A stretch of DNA of 64,000 bases from UBA5078 sp051252515 (GCA_051252515.1 JBPOFS010000002.1:558001-622000); one strand, 5' to 3'. Positions 16,941 through 25,988 are shown, counted from the first letter of the stretch. A program made the numbers and translations. The notes: a model not told the origin generated them from the letters alone.

Positions 16941-17624
16941 ATGTCTTTAGCCATCGATTTTGGCTCCAGCACTTTTGACGGAGATGATCCTTTATTTGCC
17001 CAAATAGCGGATGATCTGTGCAGCAAAGGTTGGAGTGTTATTCCTAACGCCCTGCCTGAGCGCTTACTTGAGCAACTACATCTACAGGTGTTGAATGCCG
17101 ATGCTGCTGAGTTTACTCCTGCGGGAGTTGGGCGTGCGGTGGACTACACCTTGAACTCCTTTGTGCGCCGTGATGCTATCGCATGGATTGAAGGCGAGAC
17201 TCCGGCAGAGCAGCTGTGGCTGCAATGGTCGAGTCGCTTGCGCCTATTCTTGAACAGGCGTTTGTTCTTGGGTTTGTTCAGTTTTGAGAGCCACTTTGCG
17301 CACTACCCAACGGGGGCGTTCTACAAAAAACATGTGGATGCTTTCAAAGGCAATCCACTCAAAGACATGACTAACCGGGTGCTGTCTGTAGTGGCTTACT
17401 TTAATCCTGGCTGGTTGCCCGAAGATGGCGGCGAGTTGGCGATGTTTAATGAGCATGAGGCTGATCCTTTCCTGTGTGTCACTCCAGCCTATGGCACGCT
17501 AGTCGTTTTCCTTAGTGAAGACTTTCCCCACGAAGTGCGTGCCGCTCGCCGTGATCGCTATAGCATCGCGGGTTGGTATCGCGTGAACAACTCTATTAAT
17601 CACCAAATTGATCCGCCACGATAA
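16941..17624 (+). CDS. 2OG-Fe(II) oxygenase (prolyl 4-hydroxylase-like)
   Basis: 227 aa with the double-stranded beta-helix iron site. His131 and Asp133 (HVD in 'YKKHVDAFKG'), His197 ('DFPHEVRAA') and the 2-oxoglutarate-binding Arg206 ('RDRYSIAGW') are all in place. This matches the SM-20/EGL-9-like prolyl hydroxylase group. Bacterial members include enzymes that hydroxylate EF-Tu, but the substrate here is unknown. It lies 51 nt after the RRM gene on the same strand. The ATG is preceded by 'GCGAGTGCC', a weak binding site. Confidence 0.86.
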   Translation: MSLAIDFGSSTFDGDDPLFAQIADDLCSKGWSVIPNALPERLLEQLHLQVLNADAAEFTPAGVGRAVDYTLNSFVRRDAIAWIEGETPAEQLWLQWSSRLRLFLNRRLFLGLFSFESHFAHYPTGAFYKKHVDAFKGNPLKDMTNRVLSVVAYFNPGWLPEDGGELAMFNEHEADPFLCVTPAYGTLVVFLSEDFPHEVRAARRDRYSIAGWYRVNNSINHQIDPPR

Positions 17625-17732
17625 AACTTAGAAGTGTAAAAAATCTGCAATACACCGGTGTTAGGCTCGTTCTCTAGTACTTAAGAGGTGCCTCAGGGCC
17701 TCTATTAACGATTGTAGACAAGGGTTGAAGTG

Positions 17733-18947
17733 ATGGCTGATATTGACGCACAGCGTAGAGAGTTTGTTCGATTAGGCGTGAAAGGGCTCGCGGCATTTGC
17801 CGGGGGCAGTTTGCTCTGTGGTGGTTCTTTAGTTTTCCCTTCTGGTCGACTAGTTGCACAGGCTAATCAGCGCGAGACAGCTTTCGCGGGTCTGCACAAT
17901 CTTGGACCACTGCTTCCCCCAGATGAGAATGGCATCATGCTACCGGCAGGATACCGTTCTCGCATCCTTGCTATGACTGGCAAACCAGCACTCCCTGATG
18001 GCGACTACGTTTGGCACGCTGACCCGGATGGCGGCGCGACATTCGCCTCGCCTGATGGTGGCTGGGTGTATGTGTCTAACAGTGAGGTCAAAGCGAACGG
18101 AGGCGGAGTAGGCGCATTACGGTTCAACTCGAATGGTGAGGTTGTAGACGCCTATTCCATTCTGGATGGTACGACTAGTAATTGCGCAGGTGGAAAGACA
18201 CCTTGGCATACTTGGCTATCTTGCGAGGAAACCGATCGTGGCCTTGTGTATGAGTGTGACCCATTCGGAGAAAAGGCGGCACAAGTGCGTCCGGCTTTAG
18301 GCGCATTCAAACATGAGGCGGTTGCCGTGGACACGGTGCATGAGCATTTGTATTTGACTGAGGACGAGCCTGACGGATGCCTTTACCGCTTTCGCCCTGA
18401 TAGAGCGCTACCTGATCTGAGTAGTGGCGTGCTTGAAGTGGCGCAAGTTGTGAGTCAGGCAGGAAAACAGTGGGTGCAATGGCATGCTGTGTCTGACCCG
18501 GCGGCCAGCGTTGAGTTGACACGTAAGCAAGTTGGCGTTGCCACGACGTTTAATGGTGGAGAGGGTATCGCGTTCTTTGAGACTCGCATTTACTTTACGA
18601 CGAAAGGCGATAACCGAGTATGGGCCTATAATGTTGAAAGCACTGAGTTGACTGTAGTGTACGACATAAAAACGAGTGCTAACCCGATTCTCAAGGGCGT
18701 CGACAATGTGGTGATCACTCCGGCCGGGGATGTCATCATTGCTGAGGACGGCGGAGATAATCAATTAGTGGCACTAACTCCTGATAATCAAGTAGTACCG
18801 TTGTTGCAGGTAATGGGGCAAGATGATTCTGAACTTACCGGTCCAGCATTTGATCCCACTTTTACGCGGCTGTATTTCAGCTCTCAAACTGGTTTCATTA
18901 AAGATGGCCCAGGGATTACATACGAGATCACTGGTCCTTTCGCTTAG
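17733..18947 (+). CDS. Tat-exported PhoX/DUF839-family protein
   Basis: 404 aa. The N-terminal 'QRREFVRLGVKGLAAFAGG' is a twin-arginine signal, implying export in folded, cofactor-bound form. 'NCAGGKTPWHTWLSCEET' and 'FKHEAVAVD' are the metal-site segments of the PhoX/DUF839 family, whose characterised members are calcium-iron alkaline phosphatases. It is shorter than classical PhoX, so phosphatase activity is not certain. AAGGG lies 8 nt before this ATG; a GTG one codon earlier is an alternative start. Monocistronic. Confidence 0.8.
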   Translation: MADIDAQRREFVRLGVKGLAAFAGGSLLCGGSLVFPSGRLVAQANQRETAFAGLHNLGPLLPPDENGIMLPAGYRSRILAMTGKPALPDGDYVWHADPDGGATFASPDGGWVYVSNSEVKANGGGVGALRFNSNGEVVDAYSILDGTTSNCAGGKTPWHTWLSCEETDRGLVYECDPFGEKAAQVRPALGAFKHEAVAVDTVHEHLYLTEDEPDGCLYRFRPDRALPDLSSGVLEVAQVVSQAGKQWVQWHAVSDPAASVELTRKQVGVATTFNGGEGIAFFETRIYFTTKGDNRVWAYNVESTELTVVYDIKTSANPILKGVDNVVITPAGDVIIAEDGGDNQLVALTPDNQVVPLLQVMGQDDSELTGPAFDPTFTRLYFSSQTGFIKDGPGITYEITGPFA

Positions 18948-19235
18948 TCCTCTCCTAATACGCCGCTGTGAGCCGTGAAAGCGGCTCTGTGGTCCCCTTT
19001 AAAGGGCCGTTTTCGCAGGCCTGTTTGGCTTGACTCTAATTTTGCTAAGTGTTTATATCAGCCGAGAGAACTGGGCTTTTAGGCAGTGAAAATAACAAAA
19101 AAAGAGCTTTCTCATTATCCTTTTTTTGAAGCAGAGTTAATGTACGGCTAGTACAGAAAGGGGCGTGAGGCGGAGCTTTTCGGTCAAAATGGAAATTGAT
19201 ACCGGAAATTCGATTTAACGTGAAGGGGTGACTTT
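18948..19235. other. Intergenic region with hairpins, no gene seen
   Basis: 288 nt between the PhoX-like and DUF6152 genes. GAGCCG-TGAAAG-CGGCTC (18970-18987) is followed by CCCCTTTAAAGGG, a plausible terminator for the PhoX-like gene though without a T-run. An A-run and a T-run surround GAGCTTTCTC near 19096-19133. No ORF or known RNA was recognised. The promoter of the DUF6152 gene presumably lies in the second half. Confidence 0.5.
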
Positions 19236-19679
19236 ATGAAAGCAAGAAATTTACTACCGGCAATAATGCTGGCAGGAGCGATGGCGGGGATCTCTGCGCC
19301 GGCCTCTGCGCATCATGCATTTTCGGCGGAGTTTGATGCGGATCTACCCATTGCATTACGCGGGCCTATTATACGAGTTGAGTGGATTAACCCTCATTCA
19401 TGGATTCACTTGATGCATACCAATGAAGACGGGACTGAGCAGCCCTGGATGGTAGAAGGGGGGACTCCCAATACCTTGTTGCGTCGAGGCATTAACCGTA
19501 ACTCACTGGTATTAGGCACAGAAATAATAGTAACGGGTTATCAGAGTAAAGACCGTTTGTGCTCCCCAGAGTGTCGAGGCAATGGTCGAGACATTACGTT
19601 CCCAGACGGCCGCAAACTCTTTATGGGCTCTTCGGGTACTGGCGCCCCACCCGATGGCCGAGACCCTAACGAGCGTTAG
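19236..19679 (+). CDS. Exported DUF6152 family protein
   Basis: 147 aa with a clear signal peptide (about 1-25, ending PASA, then HHAFSAEFD). The mature part carries 'WINPHSWIHL' and two cysteines near the C-terminus (LCSPECRGNG). This pattern matches DUF6152, a small periplasmic domain of unknown function common in marine and soil proteobacteria. AAGGGG precedes the ATG at good spacing. It is monocistronic, convergent with the HupE cassette and separated from it by a terminator. Confidence 0.8.
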   Translation: MKARNLLPAIMLAGAMAGISAPASAHHAFSAEFDADLPIALRGPIIRVEWINPHSWIHLMHTNEDGTEQPWMVEGGTPNTLLRRGINRNSLVLGTEIIVTGYQSKDRLCSPECRGNGRDITFPDGRKLFMGSSGTGAPPDGRDPNER

Positions 19680-19695
19680 TTGATCAAGTGCTGAC

Positions 19696-19732
19696 AAAAG
19701 GCCTGCGAATCCTTGATACGCGGGCCTTTTTT
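19696..19732. terminator. Bidirectional terminator
   Basis: AAAAGGCCTGCG pairs with CGCGGGCCTTTTTT around an 11-nt loop (one G-U). A-run and T-run on opposite sides allow it to serve both the DUF6152 gene and the convergent minus-strand cassette. Confidence 0.85.
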
Positions 19733-19744
19733 ATGAGTACGTTT

Positions 19745-20332
19745 TCAAAGAACTGGCCCGAGTTCCCGCTCAAAGCTACCGCCGTCTCGAAACACAATAG
19801 CGCTGTCGTAGAAGCCGGCGCTCTCAAGTCGGATAGTCACTTCATCGAAGCTGCGATTCTCCCAAAACCAACCGTGAATACCAGTGAAGTTCGCGCGATA
19901 CACCCCAGCGCTGGCGTTTGCAGTACTTTGTTCATAACTCTCTACTCCTTCCTCGCCGACCATGCCTTCTGGGTCGGCGTGCATATCAAAGACTAGGTCA
20001 CCGTTGGCGGCCCAAGAGAACACCATCGAGTGACCTTCTTGTAGATAGTATTTGTACTCCACTGACTGGAAGGGTTCCAAGATAAACTCTGTGCGATCGG
20101 TTTTGTGGGCTTTCTCGGCGCGTTCAAAGGGGCCTGCACTAGCATCGGCAAGGTCAAGTAAGCCAAGGGCGCGCCCCGTGCCTAGAGGGTCGACTCCGAA
20201 CTCCGCGGGCAGCACGACCACCAATAAAATCACTAATGCAAAAGCGGCTGAAATGATTGTGGCTAAGCCAATTTTTTTTAGGCTGTTGGTTTGCGTGAGC
20301 GTGTCATTGTCCTGGGGTGGTTGCGAATCCAT
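19745..20332 (-). CDS. Membrane-anchored periplasmic protein near HupE
   Basis: 195 aa. One transmembrane helix (about residues 21-45, 'IGLATIISAAFALVILLVVV') follows a short polar N-terminus, leaving a periplasmic domain of about 150 residues with many aromatic and acidic residues ('WFWENRSFDEVTIRLES'). It resembles proteins annotated only as 'transmembrane anchor protein' next to HupE/UreJ genes. GAGGT precedes the ATG. It starts 22 nt after the HupE gene and is the last gene of the cassette. Function unknown; a metal-delivery partner is one guess. Confidence 0.7.
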   Translation of the reverse strand: MDSQPPQDNDTLTQTNSLKKIGLATIISAAFALVILLVVVLPAEFGVDPLGTGRALGLLDLADASAGPFERAEKAHKTDRTEFILEPFQSVEYKYYLQEGHSMVFSWAANGDLVFDMHADPEGMVGEEGVESYEQSTANASAGVYRANFTGIHGWFWENRSFDEVTIRLESAGFYDSAIVFRDGGSFERELGPVL

Positions 20333-20354
20333 AAGTTAACCTCGGAAGTTGGGT

Positions 20355-21077
20355 TCAATTGGGTGCGCCAAGCACAAACGCACTCAATTGATACGCTGTA
20401 AGTAGAAAGCCGCCAGCCATTAGCGCTGTGTTAGTCGTAAAGGCGTATTGCCAGTAAGTCGGGCGTGTGCGCCACAGCATCAACAGGAGCAAAACTCCAG
20501 TCAAAGCCACTAGTTGTCCAAGCTCAACGCCGATATTAAAGCTAAGGATGTTGACGAAGAGGCCGTTGGCTTTTAAGTCGAAGGCTTGTAGTTTTGTGGC
20601 AAGCCCAAGCCCATGGATAAGCCCGAAAGCAAACACGGCCCATTTTGGGTTGAGGTGAAACCGCGGTAGCGTGCGAAACCCTCCCATATTTTCGAACGCC
20701 TTGTAGATAATCGAAAAACCAATGATGGCATCTATGAGATAGGCGTTGACCTGAAGGTTCAGTAGGACGCCGCTGAGCAGGGTTATGCTATGGCCTAATG
20801 CAAAAAGGGAGACAAACTGGAGGACCTGTATTGGACGGGTAAGGAAAAACACCACGCCAAAAAGATAAAGAAGGTGATCGTAACCCGTCACCATGTGTTT
20901 AGCCCCGAGATAAATGAAAGGGGCTATGGCGGGACCATCGATTGCTTGAATATAGTTAGCGTCACTGCCGGCAATGGTGTGTGCAAAGGCTGCAGGGATG
21001 GCGCACAAAGCGAGCAGCAATAACAAAGCGCGTGACGTTGGCGCTCGTACTGTGAAGCGGCTCTTCAATAGCGTCAT
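20355..21077 (-). CDS. HupE/UreJ family membrane protein
   Basis: 240 aa with a signal-like first helix and about six to seven transmembrane segments. The family motif 'MVTGYDHLLYLFGVVFF' with the His-Asp-His-type metal site and 'LFALGHSITL' are present. HupE/UreJ proteins are nickel or cobalt permeases in hydrogenase and urease clusters, but neither enzyme is encoded nearby, so the metal is open. It lies 12 nt after the cytochrome-like gene and 22 nt before the anchor protein, which indicates one operon. Confidence 0.82.
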   Translation of the reverse strand: MTLLKSRFTVRAPTSRALLLLLALCAIPAAFAHTIAGSDANYIQAIDGPAIAPFIYLGAKHMVTGYDHLLYLFGVVFFLTRPIQVLQFVSLFALGHSITLLSGVLLNLQVNAYLIDAIIGFSIIYKAFENMGGFRTLPRFHLNPKWAVFAFGLIHGLGLATKLQAFDLKANGLFVNILSFNIGVELGQLVALTGVLLLLMLWRTRPTYWQYAFTTNTALMAGGFLLTAYQLSAFVLGAPN

Positions 21078-21089
21078 GACGGGCTCGCC

Positions 21090-21605
21090 TTATTCGCTAG
21101 TGAAGCGTGAAATGGCGGGGTTATAAGTTTGGTGGCAGGCTGTGCAAACGCTATATATTTGCGCGCCTGCTTGGAAAAAGTCTTCTTGGTTCTGCGTGTC
21201 TGCAGAGCGATAGGCTAGGGCCGCCGCCGTGCTCAGGGCGTTGGCATAAACAATCCAACCATCGTTGTCTACCGCTCGTCCTGGAAGGGCGAGCGCATTG
21301 CCCGCTTCAATGAGTTGCGCGGCTTTTTGTTTTACGAGTAACCATTCTTCATCGGTTTCGGGGTAGAGCTCTTCGTAGCCGGTATGGATGTCATCGACCC
21401 AGCCAGCAGAATCCCATAGTACGTCTGAGACCGGCTCGAGCACGAAATTCATGAACGCTTGCATGTCCAGTTGGAGGTCGTAGGAGGGCGCTTCGCTAGG
21501 CAGAGGGGCTGTTGCTGGCGTGGAGGTTTCGCTGCAAGCAATCAACAAACTAGTTGAAAGGCATAGCGTCGCGATCTGGGCCGGAATCTTGGTTTTTCTT
21601 ATCAT
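21090..21605 (-). CDS. Cytochrome c-like lipoprotein (CxxCH near C-terminus)
   Basis: 171 aa. A lipobox 'LLIACSET' at about residues 21-28 marks a lipoprotein. One heme-binding CTACH lies in 'IYSVCTACHQTYNP' about 15 residues from the C-terminus, after a mainly helical region. This is the layout of class II cytochromes (c'/c556), where the heme site is C-terminal. It opens the cassette cytochrome-HupE-anchor. GGGGGAAAC upstream of the ATG gives a strong binding site. A role in electron transfer or metal redox before uptake is inference. Confidence 0.8.
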   Translation of the reverse strand: MIRKTKIPAQIATLCLSTSLLIACSETSTPATAPLPSEAPSYDLQLDMQAFMNFVLEPVSDVLWDSAGWVDDIHTGYEELYPETDEEWLLVKQKAAQLIEAGNALALPGRAVDNDGWIVYANALSTAAALAYRSADTQNQEDFFQAGAQIYSVCTACHQTYNPAISRFTSE

Positions 21606-21823
21606 TGTTGTTTCCCCCGAGCACTGGCGTGGTTAAAACGCGCAGAATATTGGTTTGAAACCTGTTGTGAGTTTACAACAATGTCCATGAGAAAGATCAA
21701 GCTTTAACACTGGGGAGCTATCCGTTCATCGAATGCCTTACATGACGGAACTGGCGCAAGTTTTCTAGGGTTAATGGGCCGTGTCCCTTGAGACTGGGGC
21801 ACAGCTACTCTATCCTTCGCGGC

Positions 21824-23116
21824 ATGCGAAGAATGTTATTACCTGTTGCAGCGTTGTTGTTGTCCGATGCGCTGTTGTTGATTGGACATGGACTGCAACT
21901 CACCCTAGTGCCTGTTAGTGCCGAATTGCTCGGTTTCTCGGCTGGGCAAATCGGCCTAATGGGGTCTACCTATTACTTGGGCTTTGTCTCGGGGTGTTTG
22001 CTGACGCCCCTGTTAGTGAGGCGTGTAGGGCATATCCGTACTTTTGCGATATTGGCGACGAGTTACTCGGCGCTGGTCTTATTGTTCTATTCAATGCCCT
22101 ATCTCTTGGTTTGGTTACTGTTGCGCTTTGCTGCGGGCCTCGCTATTTCCGGCCTCTATATGACTATTGAGAGTTGGTTGAGTGAGCGCTCCACATCAGA
22201 GACACGTGGCACTATTTTGTCCGTGTATGTTGTGATCAACATGAGTATGACTATGGTGGGGCAGCAGATGCTCAATTTCTCAGACCCATTAGGGCAAACC
22301 TTGTTTATAGTGGTTTCGGTCTTATTATCCCTAGCCCTTATTCCTGTGTGTTTGACGACGGCATTGGCGCCTGCGCCTATCCACAATGTTCGCATCGATT
22401 TACGTAAAGTCTGGGATTTGTCCCAAGTTGGGGTGGCAGGGGCTATCGCGACGGGGCTTGTGACGGGCGCATTTTGGTCACTGGGCCCGCTTTATGCCCG
22501 TGAGATTGGGCTTGATACCCAAGCGCTGACCATGTTTTTGAGCGTGGTAGTGATGGGAGGGGCAGTCTTCCAATTACCGCTCGGCAGGCTTTCAGACCGT
22601 TATGACCGACGTTTGGTGCTGCTCTATACCGCGATAGTGGGAGCCGTGCTGTCGGCATTGCTAGCGCTAGTGCCTGGCTTAGATAGTTGGGGTTTGGCCA
22701 TTCTGTCCTTCTTCTGGGGAGGCTGTGTCATGACTCAGTATGCGGTGAGCCTTGCTCATGCGAATGACCGTGCAGATCCAGAAGACTTTGTAATGGTGGG
22801 GAGCGTCATGCTGCTTTCTATGGGGCTGTTCTCAGCTTTGGGTTCAGTAATTGCCGCTTTTTTCATGCAGTGGTTCGGTCCACGCGGGTTATTTTTATTC
22901 AGCTTAGTCTGTTTGGTGGGCTTTGCATTTGCCATTATGGCGCGTCGGCGGATACATGTGCTGCCAGTGCATGATGAGACAGAGCCGTTTCGCGCGGTGG
23001 CTTCAGTCGGCACCCCAATGGCTTTAGAGTTAGACCCTCGTAACGAAGAGTTGCCTGAAGAGGAGTTTTCTGAATTTGATACGCCTGAGGAAGATAGCGA
23101 AACACCTCCTGATTAG
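21824..23116 (+). CDS. MFS transporter (YcaD-like)
   Basis: 430 aa, 12 transmembrane helices with a long acidic cytoplasmic tail (from about residue 380, rich in E and D). 'PLGRLSDRYDRRLVLL' is the loop 8-9 form of the MFS signature. The sequence resembles the YcaD/YfcJ branch, whose substrates are unclear. The longest frame opens at a TTG (21788) without a binding site. I prefer this ATG because the first helix begins directly after it, though no strong ribosome site is visible there either. Monocistronic. Confidence 0.82.
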   Translation: MRRMLLPVAALLLSDALLLIGHGLQLTLVPVSAELLGFSAGQIGLMGSTYYLGFVSGCLLTPLLVRRVGHIRTFAILATSYSALVLLFYSMPYLLVWLLLRFAAGLAISGLYMTIESWLSERSTSETRGTILSVYVVINMSMTMVGQQMLNFSDPLGQTLFIVVSVLLSLALIPVCLTTALAPAPIHNVRIDLRKVWDLSQVGVAGAIATGLVTGAFWSLGPLYAREIGLDTQALTMFLSVVVMGGAVFQLPLGRLSDRYDRRLVLLYTAIVGAVLSALLALVPGLDSWGLAILSFFWGGCVMTQYAVSLAHANDRADPEDFVMVGSVMLLSMGLFSALGSVIAAFFMQWFGPRGLFLFSLVCLVGFAFAIMARRRIHVLPVHDETEPFRAVASVGTPMALELDPRNEELPEEEFSEFDTPEEDSETPPD

Positions 23117-23172
23117 AGAGCATATGCGCTGGTAGCAAGCGAATTGCTGCGGACTATGATTGTAAAGCTAAA

Positions 23173-23187
23173 TGCGATGGATTATCA
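23173..23187. promoter_or_regulatory. Fur-box-like site upstream of fbpA
   Basis: TGCGATGGATTATCA matches 11 of 15 positions of the Fur consensus TGATAATGATTATCA, with the right half intact. It lies about 60 nt upstream of the fbpA start. The iron-transport function of the operon fits repression by Fur in iron-replete cells. Confidence 0.6.
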
Positions 23188-23248
23188 TTTGTGCTGTGAC
23201 GGTCAATGTCACGGCCTTTATTTCTCAGCTTTCCAGGAGTCCAGCGCA

Positions 23249-24256
23249 ATGCGAACAGTTCTCACAGTTATCGGCACCCTCATGTGCTTCTCAGCAGCAC
23301 AGGCGGATGAGGTCAACATATACTCCGCGCGCCAAGAAAACCTGATCAAACCTATTCTTGATATCTATACGCAAGAAACCGGCACGACCATTAATTTAGT
23401 CACAGGTGGAGCGGATGAGCTCATTCAGAGACTTGCACTGGAAGGGGCCAATTCACCTGCTGACTTGCTGCTGACCGTGGATGTGGGGCGTTTGCATCGC
23501 GCAAAAGAGGCCGGTGTTCTGCAGCCAGTGACATCGCCTCTGTTAGAGTCGGAAATCCCTTCCCAATATCGAGATTCGGAAGGCTATTGGTACGCCCTGT
23601 CTTTGCGTTCACGTGTGATCGTTTATGATAAAGAGCGTGTTGACCCATCACAGATCACTAGCTATGCAGACTTAGCTGCCCCAATGTGGCGCAATTCAGT
23701 GTGTGTTCGCTCTTCATCCAATATCTACAATCAGTCCTTAGTGGCATCGATGGTTAGCCATAATGGTGTTGCTCAAACCGAAGAATGGGTAAAAGGGCTA
23801 GTGGCTAACTTCGCTCGCAATCCACAAGGCGGCGATCGTGATCAAATTACAGCGATAGCAGCAGGACAGTGCAAGCTAGCTCTAGTAAACACTTACTATC
23901 TAGGTGGCTTATTGACTTCAAGCAATGCTGGAGATCGTGAAGACGGCGAAGCCGTTGCTGTTCTTTGGCCTGACCAAGAAGGGAGTGGCGCGCACATCAA
24001 CATCAGCGGCGCGGCTGTGACTAAAGCTTCTAAGAACAAAGATGCGGCAGTAGCTCTAATGGAGTATTTGGCGAGCGATGAGGCACAACATTGGTACGCA
24101 GAGACCAACAACGAGTACCCTGTGCGCGCAGACGTCCCAGTGAGCGATGTGTTAGAGTCGTGGGGTGAGTTCAAGGCAGATGACTTAGCCTTGGAGCAAT
24201 TGGGCATTCACAATGCCGAGGCTGTGCGTCTCATGGATCGCGCAGGTTGGAAATAA
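23249..24256 (+). CDS. fbpA: Ferric iron ABC transporter substrate-binding protein
   Basis: 335 aa periplasmic protein of the FutA/FbpA/AfuA family that binds Fe(III) for import. The signal peptide is residues 1-19 (ends SAAQA), followed by 'VNIYSARQENLIKPI'. Tyrosines of the iron site appear in 'VNTYYLGG', the YY pair of the family. The open frame extends 35 codons upstream, but AGGAG lies 9 nt before this ATG and the signal peptide begins here. First gene of fbpABC, with a Fur-like site upstream. Confidence 0.92.
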   Translation: MRTVLTVIGTLMCFSAAQADEVNIYSARQENLIKPILDIYTQETGTTINLVTGGADELIQRLALEGANSPADLLLTVDVGRLHRAKEAGVLQPVTSPLLESEIPSQYRDSEGYWYALSLRSRVIVYDKERVDPSQITSYADLAAPMWRNSVCVRSSSNIYNQSLVASMVSHNGVAQTEEWVKGLVANFARNPQGGDRDQITAIAAGQCKLALVNTYYLGGLLTSSNAGDREDGEAVAVLWPDQEGSGAHINISGAAVTKASKNKDAAVALMEYLASDEAQHWYAETNNEYPVRADVPVSDVLESWGEFKADDLALEQLGIHNAEAVRLMDRAGWK

Positions 24257-24284
24257 ACACCTTACTGAGTAAGTTTCTCGTTCG

Positions 24285-25988
24285 ATGCCCATATTGAGCA
24301 CTACCACCGAGGCCCCGCAAGGGGCCTTGTCGTCTTTAAGAACCCGGTTTTCTGGGTATGGCCTCACGCTCAGCATTCTGCTTCTTTGTATTCTTCTTAG
24401 TATCCCCATCATCACAATATTCTACTCGGTGTTCAGTAGTAGTGATGGCGTTTGGGAGCATCTAGCAAGCACAGTTCTTTACGACTATATCTCGCAATCG
24501 GCACTTCTCATGGTGGGAGTCGGTGTCTCGGTGCTGTTTTTGGGTATCGGGCCGGCTTGGCTTGTGACGATGACTAAGTTTCCTGGTAGTCGGATATTGG
24601 AGTGGGCATTGGTGCTGCCTTTAGCGATGCCAGCCTATATCATTGCGTATACCTATACCGGCATGTTGGATGTGGGTGGGCCGTTGCAAAGCTGGATTAG
24701 AGACACCTTTGATGTGCGTTACGGCGATTACTGGTTTCCTGAAATTCGGTCAATCGGGGGTGCCATCACGATGCTGTCTCTCGTGTTATACCCCTATGTG
24801 TATTTGCTGACGCGGACGGCATTTGTTGAGCAATCGGTTTGTGTACTGGAAGTGTCACGTACACTTGGGGCTAGCCCTTTTAAGGCATTCAGTCGCGTGG
24901 CGATTCCGTTGGCAAGGCCCGCTATTATTGCTGGCCTCTCGTTAGTGTTAATGGAAACCCTGGCCGATTACGGAACCGTTCAGTATTTTGGTGTGTCGGC
25001 CTTTACGGCGGGCATCTTCCGAACATGGTTCGGGCTGGGGAGTCCCACCGCAGCGGCACAATTAGCAGCGGTACTAATGATTTTTATCTTGATGCTAGTG
25101 CTTGCCGAGCATTGGTCGCGCGCAAAAGCTCGCTATCATCACACCAGCAACAAATACACACGACTACCGCGAATTGAATTACATGGTTGGAAGCGCGCCG
25201 GTGCCATGGCCTATTGCTATCTGCCAGTGTTGCTTGGCTTCCTTATTCCCTTTATTCAGTTGTCGCTATGGGCAGTTGAGACATGGGAGCTATTAGATCG
25301 TTCAAACTTTATGACACTGTTTGCCAATAGTCTCAAGTTAGCCTCGATCACGGCGATTATTGCCTTAGGCTTGGGCTTGTTCATTACTTATAGCAAGCGT
25401 TTACGCCCGGGCATATTGCTGCGCGGTATCGTGCGTGTGCTGAGTTTGGGGTATGCCATTCCGGGAACAGTGGTCGCCGTAGGGGTGTTAATCCCATTTG
25501 CCTGGTTCGACAACACGCTCGATAGTTGGATGCGTCAGCACTTTGATTACAGTACCGGTTTGATTTTTAGCGGCACACTTGTGGCCGTCGTGTTTGCTTA
25601 TCTCGTACGGTTTCTACCCGTTTCGATGAATACCCTCGATGCCGGTTTAGGAAAAGTGAAGCCGACAATGGATGACGTCGGGCGCTCCTTGGGTCTGCGT
25701 CCATTGCAAATCTTGCGCCGTGTGCATATCCCTGTAATAAAAAGCTCATTATTAACGGCTTCCTTGTTGGTGTTTGTGGATGTATTAAAAGAGCTTCCGG
25801 CGACGCTAATTTTGCGCCCGTTTAATTTTAATACACTCGCTATTCGCACCTATGAGCTAGCTAATCAAGAGCGCCTCGCAGAGGCCTCTAGCACCGCTTT
25901 GATGATTGTGTTGGCAGGGATTATCCCTGTTATTATTCTCAGTTTAACGATTTCCAAATCCCGGCCAGGCTATGAATCCAGTACTTGA
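24285..25988 (+). CDS. fbpB: Ferric iron ABC transporter permease
   Basis: 567 aa with two fused BPD_transp_1 domains, about 12 transmembrane helices, as in FbpB/SfuB. The EAA-type loops 'EVSRTLGASPFKAFSRV' (about 190) and 'DVGRSLGLRPLQILRRV' (about 470) contact the ATPase. It starts 28 nt after fbpA and overlaps fbpC by 17 nt. No ribosome-binding site is clear at this ATG, and a GC-rich hairpin occupies codons 9-15 (24310-24327). A TTG at 24327 directly after the hairpin is an alternative start. Confidence 0.92.
   Translation: MPILSTTTEAPQGALSSLRTRFSGYGLTLSILLLCILLSIPIITIFYSVFSSSDGVWEHLASTVLYDYISQSALLMVGVGVSVLFLGIGPAWLVTMTKFPGSRILEWALVLPLAMPAYIIAYTYTGMLDVGGPLQSWIRDTFDVRYGDYWFPEIRSIGGAITMLSLVLYPYVYLLTRTAFVEQSVCVLEVSRTLGASPFKAFSRVAIPLARPAIIAGLSLVLMETLADYGTVQYFGVSAFTAGIFRTWFGLGSPTAAAQLAAVLMIFILMLVLAEHWSRAKARYHHTSNKYTRLPRIELHGWKRAGAMAYCYLPVLLGFLIPFIQLSLWAVETWELLDRSNFMTLFANSLKLASITAIIALGLGLFITYSKRLRPGILLRGIVRVLSLGYAIPGTVVAVGVLIPFAWFDNTLDSWMRQHFDYSTGLIFSGTLVAVVFAYLVRFLPVSMNTLDAGLGKVKPTMDDVGRSLGLRPLQILRRVHIPVIKSSLLTASLLVFVDVLKELPATLILRPFNFNTLAIRTYELANQERLAEASSTALMIVLAGIIPVIILSLTISKSRPGYESST
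24310..24327 (+). promoter_or_regulatory. GC hairpin at the fbpA-fbpB junction
   Basis: AGGCCCC, loop GCAA, GGGGCCT: seven pairs closed by a GNRA tetraloop, followed by TTGTCGTCTTT. Placed just inside fbpB, it could protect the fbpA mRNA end or lower expression of the permease relative to the binding protein, a known need of ABC operons. Function is inference. Confidence 0.5.

Noticed and set aside
17685..17704. AGAGG/CCTCT hairpin before the PhoX-like gene as a terminator
   Set aside because: The stem is short, alternative pairings exist and no T-run follows.
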